Of a stretch of DNA of 26,529 nt, positions 23,615-26,529 are shown one piece after another (the first letter of the stretch is position 1; each line of letters starts with the position of its first letter). The DNA is from Desulfobacteraceae bacterium (GTDB lineage Bacteria; Desulfobacterota; Desulfobacteria; Desulfobacterales; Desulfosalsimonadaceae). A program made the position numbers and the translations under genes. The stretch covers positions 1 through 26,529 of the forward strand of contig JAGGYV010000026.1 of NCBI GenBank assembly GCA_021162325.1, in the 5' to 3' direction. The notes under the pieces were generated by a model. The model was not told where the DNA came from, ran no database searches, and saw only the letters and a program-made list of their open reading frames with translations.

Positions 23615-24943
23615 TTAGCCAGGCCGGGACAAAGAAAACAGGCCGGAATTAATCACTCGACGGAATTTAACGGTAAAGGTAGTCCCTTTTTCAGGTTCGC
23701 TCTGGACATCAATCAATCCATTATAGGAGGTAATAATCCGTTGAACAATAGACAACCCGAGACCGGTCCCCTTGGGTTTAGCGGTAAAAAACGGATCAAA
23801 GATTGATTTCATTGTCTCTTCGGACATTCCGCACCCATCATCCGATATGGTGATGCAGGCATGGCTCTTATCCACCGGAGATATCTTAATATCAATCTGA
23901 CCTTCGCTTTCAATTGCCTCTGCCGCGTTTAACAGCAAATTCCAAATAACCTGCCGAAAATGCTCCGGATCAATTTCAATAAATATTCCTTCAAAAAACT
24001 GTTTGGTTACATGAATTCTTTTATTACGACGGTTGTCTGCGGTAAAAACATTTATAATTTCTTTCATCGCAACATCGAGTTCCACAATTTTTATCTGTCC
24101 GGGCTGCGGCTTTGCAAACATCAAAAAATCATTGACCAATGCAGTCAGGCGATCTGCTTCTCGTAAAATGATATCCATCAGCCGATCCCGATCCGGATCA
24201 TAGGGGATATCTTCTCTTAAAAACTGAATGGATCCGGATAAAGAGGCCAGGGGGTTCTTTATTTCATGGGCAAGACCGGATGCCATTTCTCCAATTGCCG
24301 CCAATCTTTCAACACGCTTTACCTGATCCGCCATTGCCCAGAGGTCTTTTTTTGCCCGCCGTTCCTGTTCAGCGAGAAAACCGCTTAAAAACGAAACACC
24401 AAAGCATGCGACAAGAGTCATAAAAACCTTATAAAGCACATAATCCCAGTTGTAATTCCTGATTAAAAAATCAATTTTAACACCCACCGGATAAATGACC
24501 CCCTGGAATTCTAAAGCAATAAGTACGCCGTATTGGACACTACAGCAAAACGCGATAAACATCCCGCCGCTCCGGGAAAGAATCATGCCCGCATAAATAA
24601 TCACAATAAGGTATAAAAAAGAAAAAATACTTGAAAAACTTCCGGTGACAAAAATAATGCCCGTCAGAAACAGGCTATCGATGAATATCTGGATATAGCC
24701 GAAACGGACAAACTGAAAAAGGTGAGGCAGTATAAAGGCATACAGCAAGGAAAGGGCCAACAGCGCAATTGCAATATATTCAATAAATACAATCGGTTGG
24801 CTAAAAAGGGCCCGGCTCTCATGAAACCCCATGAGCATTGCTGAGCCCAGCAACACTGCTGCAAAAAGAGCCCTGAAGAATATCAGCCACTTTAATTTTC
24901 GATATTGATCCAGCAGGGGCTTATTTTGACGATCAATTTTCAA
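23615..24943 (-). CDS. PilS-like membrane histidine kinase
   Basis: This is a sensor kinase of the NtrB/PilS type, probably controlling type IV pilus genes through a sigma-54 regulator (inferred from type and neighbour). Six membrane segments lie within residues 18-190 (about 18-40, 52-75, 83-101, 103-125, 128-150 and 170-191), the arrangement of PilS, with no clear PAS domain. The HisKA domain carries His226 in GLAHEIKNPLASLSGS. The ATPase domain has the N box (NLLLNAAEAI), G1 (SDDGCGMS), F box (FDPFFTAKPKG) and G2 (GTGLGLSIV). The start is a TTG at 24941-24943 with AGGT upstream, 11 bases beyond the pilC-like stop; no better start is visible. No response regulator gene follows; lysS does. 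The terminal residues after FRRV look loosely conserved. Confidence 0.85.
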   Translation of the reverse strand: MKIDRQNKPLLDQYRKLKWLIFFRALFAAVLLGSAMLMGFHESRALFSQPIVFIEYIAIALLALSLLYAFILPHLFQFVRFGYIQIFIDSLFLTGIIFVTGSFSSIFSFLYLIVIIYAGMILSRSGGMFIAFCCSVQYGVLIALEFQGVIYPVGVKIDFLIRNYNWDYVLYKVFMTLVACFGVSFLSGFLAEQERRAKKDLWAMADQVKRVERLAAIGEMASGLAHEIKNPLASLSGSIQFLREDIPYDPDRDRLMDIILREADRLTALVNDFLMFAKPQPGQIKIVELDVAMKEIINVFTADNRRNKRIHVTKQFFEGIFIEIDPEHFRQVIWNLLLNAAEAIESEGQIDIKISPVDKSHACITISDDGCGMSEETMKSIFDPFFTAKPKGTGLGLSIVQRIITSYNGLIDVQSEPEKGTTFTVKFRRVINSGLFSLSRPG

Positions 24944-24954
24944 CTGAGATTTAC

Positions 24955-26160
24955 CTATAACGCGCCTGCCATCTGGAATATGGGAAGATACATGGAAACA
25001 ACCAGGCCACCAATAACAATTCCGAGAAAAACAAGCATAAACGGCTCAATCATAGCCGTCATATTTTCCACTGCCTGATCGACTTCTTCGTCATAAAAAT
25101 CCGCAATCTTTTCCATCATCGCATCAATCGCTCCGGTGGACTCGCCTACAGCAATCATCGAGCAGACCATGGGGGGAAAAACGCCGGATTCAGACAACGG
25201 ATCCGCAATTGTCTGGCCTTCGGCAATTCCGGTACGAACATTATAAATAGCTTTTTCAATGGTTTTATTACCTGCTGTTTTAGCAACAATATCCAAGGCT
25301 TCTAAAATCGCCACGCCACTGGACAGCATAGTGCCCATGGTACGCGTGAACTTGGATACGGCCACTTTACGGATCAGAATACCGACCACCGGCATTTTCA
25401 GGAACATATCATCTATCAACGCACGCCCTTTTTCGGTTTTATAAAACCGTTTAATTGCAAATGAAAGCAACATAAAACCGCCGATTAGATATAATATTTT
25501 TGTCTGGACAAACCGGCTCATGGCCACAACGATCTGTGTGGGTGCAGGTAATGCAGATCCAAAACTTGCAAACATTTCCTCAAAAACAGGAATAACAAAC
25601 ACCAGAATAACCGCAACAACACCGACGGCAATACAAAGCGTAACGATCGGATATGTCATTGCCCCCTTGACCTGGGCTTTCAACTTGGCAGATTTTTCCA
25701 TGTACGCGGACAGCCTTCTCAAAATCACATCCAGAATACCGCCTGCCTCACCGGCAGCCACCATGTTGACAAACAAATTATCAAATTGATCCGGATACTT
25801 TTTCAACGCTTCTGCCAGCGTCTGGCCGCTTTCAACCGAATCCTTGATATTTTTGAGCATCTTTTTAAACGTGACATTATCCTGCTGTGCCTGAAGAATA
25901 TCAAGGCACTGGATAATCGGCAGACCGGCATCGATCATGGTTGAAAACTGACGGCAAAAAATAATAACATCATGCATGACAATTTTTGGCTGCATAAATG
26001 CGACATTTTCAAAAATATCTTTTGGCTTTTTTTTTATTTTATCAGGTGATATGCCCTGCCTGGAAAGATTATTGCGAACCGCCTGATCGTTTGCCGCCGC
26101 CATTTCCCCTTTGCGAAGCTGATTGTTTTTCCCCCGACCTTCCCATACATAAACCGGCAT
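24955..26160 (-). CDS. pilC: Type IV pilus inner-membrane platform protein PilC (GspF family)
   Basis: PilC anchors the pilus assembly ATPases PilB and PilT at the inner membrane. The 401-residue chain begins with the family's MPVYVWEGRG region and a short N-terminal domain. It then has two T2SSF domains (about 68-191 and 271-393), each opening with the FCRQFSTMIDAGLPI or FTRTMGTMLSSGVAI pattern. Membrane segments lie near 168-190, 218-238 and 370-395. The MVAAGEAGGILDVIL and MIAVGESTGAIDAMM motifs are characteristic. A near-ideal AAGGAGG site precedes the ATG. A type II secretion GspF is the alternative; the adjacent PilS-like kinase favours a pilus. pilB and pilT would be expected upstream, but the remaining window there is non-coding. 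Confidence 0.88.
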   Translation of the reverse strand: MPVYVWEGRGKNNQLRKGEMAAANDQAVRNNLSRQGISPDKIKKKPKDIFENVAFMQPKIVMHDVIIFCRQFSTMIDAGLPIIQCLDILQAQQDNVTFKKMLKNIKDSVESGQTLAEALKKYPDQFDNLFVNMVAAGEAGGILDVILRRLSAYMEKSAKLKAQVKGAMTYPIVTLCIAVGVVAVILVFVIPVFEEMFASFGSALPAPTQIVVAMSRFVQTKILYLIGGFMLLSFAIKRFYKTEKGRALIDDMFLKMPVVGILIRKVAVSKFTRTMGTMLSSGVAILEALDIVAKTAGNKTIEKAIYNVRTGIAEGQTIADPLSESGVFPPMVCSMIAVGESTGAIDAMMEKIADFYDEEVDQAVENMTAMIEPFMLVFLGIVIGGLVVSMYLPIFQMAGAL

Positions 26161-26172
26161 ATTTCCTCCTTT
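26161..26172 (-). promoter_or_regulatory. Strong ribosome binding site of pilC
   Basis: On the minus strand AAAGGAGGAAAT lies directly before the ATG at 26158-26160. It is the best Shine-Dalgarno match in the window and fixes the start. Confidence 0.8.
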
Positions 26173-26205
26173 GCTGACATTTCAGCATGATCAGCATACA
26201 CTTAC

Positions 26206-26270
26206 CCGGATAAACCGAAAAAATTAAAAGCGTGCTAAAAAAATACAAAAATCAAAGATAAGAGACTAAT
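26206..26270 (+). repeat. Repeat family 2, copy C3 (internally deleted)
   Basis: CCGGATAAACCGAAAAAATT with AAAAGCG-TGCTAA follows the left end of copy C2 with a few changes. ACAAAAATCAAAGATAAGAG (26245-26264) then matches the far end of copy C1. The whole middle of C1 is absent, leaving about 65 bases. It lies some 45 bases upstream of pilC. Confidence 0.5.
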
Positions 26271-26529
26271 AGCAAATCATTAATAAACAAAAGTACTGAT
26301 TATCATATTGCCTGAAGAATGAACGCTTCAATAAAATAATTGATATCAAGATATCAACTATTTAATTATCGAATATGATTATTAACATAACAGGGTAAAT
26401 AAGACAAATTCTTTTAAAACAATTTATCCCGTATAACATTTGGTGAAACTTGTTTGCTCAAATTATTTTTTTTTGTTAACAATCTGTAAAACAATAATTT
26501 TCCACAACCACCTCAATTGAAATTATAAT
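26271..26529. other. AT-rich non-coding spacer upstream of pilC
   Basis: No coding frame, RNA gene or clear promoter is seen. The one clear structure is a perfect inverted repeat TTGATATC-AA-GATATCAA at 26340-26357, about 180 bases upstream of pilC. It could be an operator, but such AT-rich palindromes also arise by chance. Confidence 0.4.

Overview
The window looks like chromosomal DNA of a Gram-negative sulfate-reducer-type bacterium (Desulfobacterota, probably Desulfobacterales). The evidence is a full lipid A and outer-membrane assembly block, the use of LpxI for the UDP-diacylglucosamine step, moderate GC genes separated by AT-rich spacers, and several families of short palindromic repeats of the kind scattered through such genomes. 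This placement is inference from gene content; no rRNA or other taxonomic marker is present.

Layout. 1-159 (minus) is the N-terminal end of a transposase-like protein cut by the window edge. 417-4421 (plus) is a two-gene exported unit: a large protein with an N-terminal dockerin, a C39-like cysteine peptidase domain and a C-terminal propeller-like region, followed 24 bases later by a small secreted cohesin-dockerin protein. Everything from 4635 to 26160 lies on the minus strand. In transcription order it reads: pilC-like, a PilS-like histidine kinase, lysS, lolC/E, lolD, bamA, skp/ompH, lpxD, fabZ, lpxA, lpxI, a Gfo/Idh oxidoreductase, lpxB, msbA, lptF, lptG, lpxK, and finally a small RIO/Kdo-kinase-like protein kinase.

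Function. The minus-strand block encodes most of the route from UDP-GlcNAc to exported lipid A (LpxA, LpxD, LpxI, LpxB, LpxK, MsbA, LptFG). It also encodes outer-membrane protein folding (Skp, BamA), lipoprotein release (LolCD) and a fatty-acid dehydratase (FabZ) that shares intermediates with LpxA and LpxD. Many junctions overlap or are separated by fewer than 30 bases, so much of it is probably co-transcribed and translationally coupled. lpxC, waaA, a late acyltransferase and pilR are not in the window.

Non-coding content. The spacers are occupied by at least two repeat families. Family 1 has near-palindromic GTAAAAAGTC/GACTTTTTAC ends (copies at 17344-17519 and 5325-5459, end fragments at 262-290 and 5801-5820). 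Its second copy seems to be split by a separate roughly 300 bp insert that carries two CACAGAG/CGCAGAG palindromes. Family 2 starts with a CCGGAtAAACCGG motif followed by GTTAAAAGTGAACTAAAG (copies at 14176-14407, 16738-16795 and 26206-26270). Both families reach into coding sequence: they supply the last codons and stop of lpxK and of skp. No tRNA, rRNA, CRISPR array or riboswitch was recognised.
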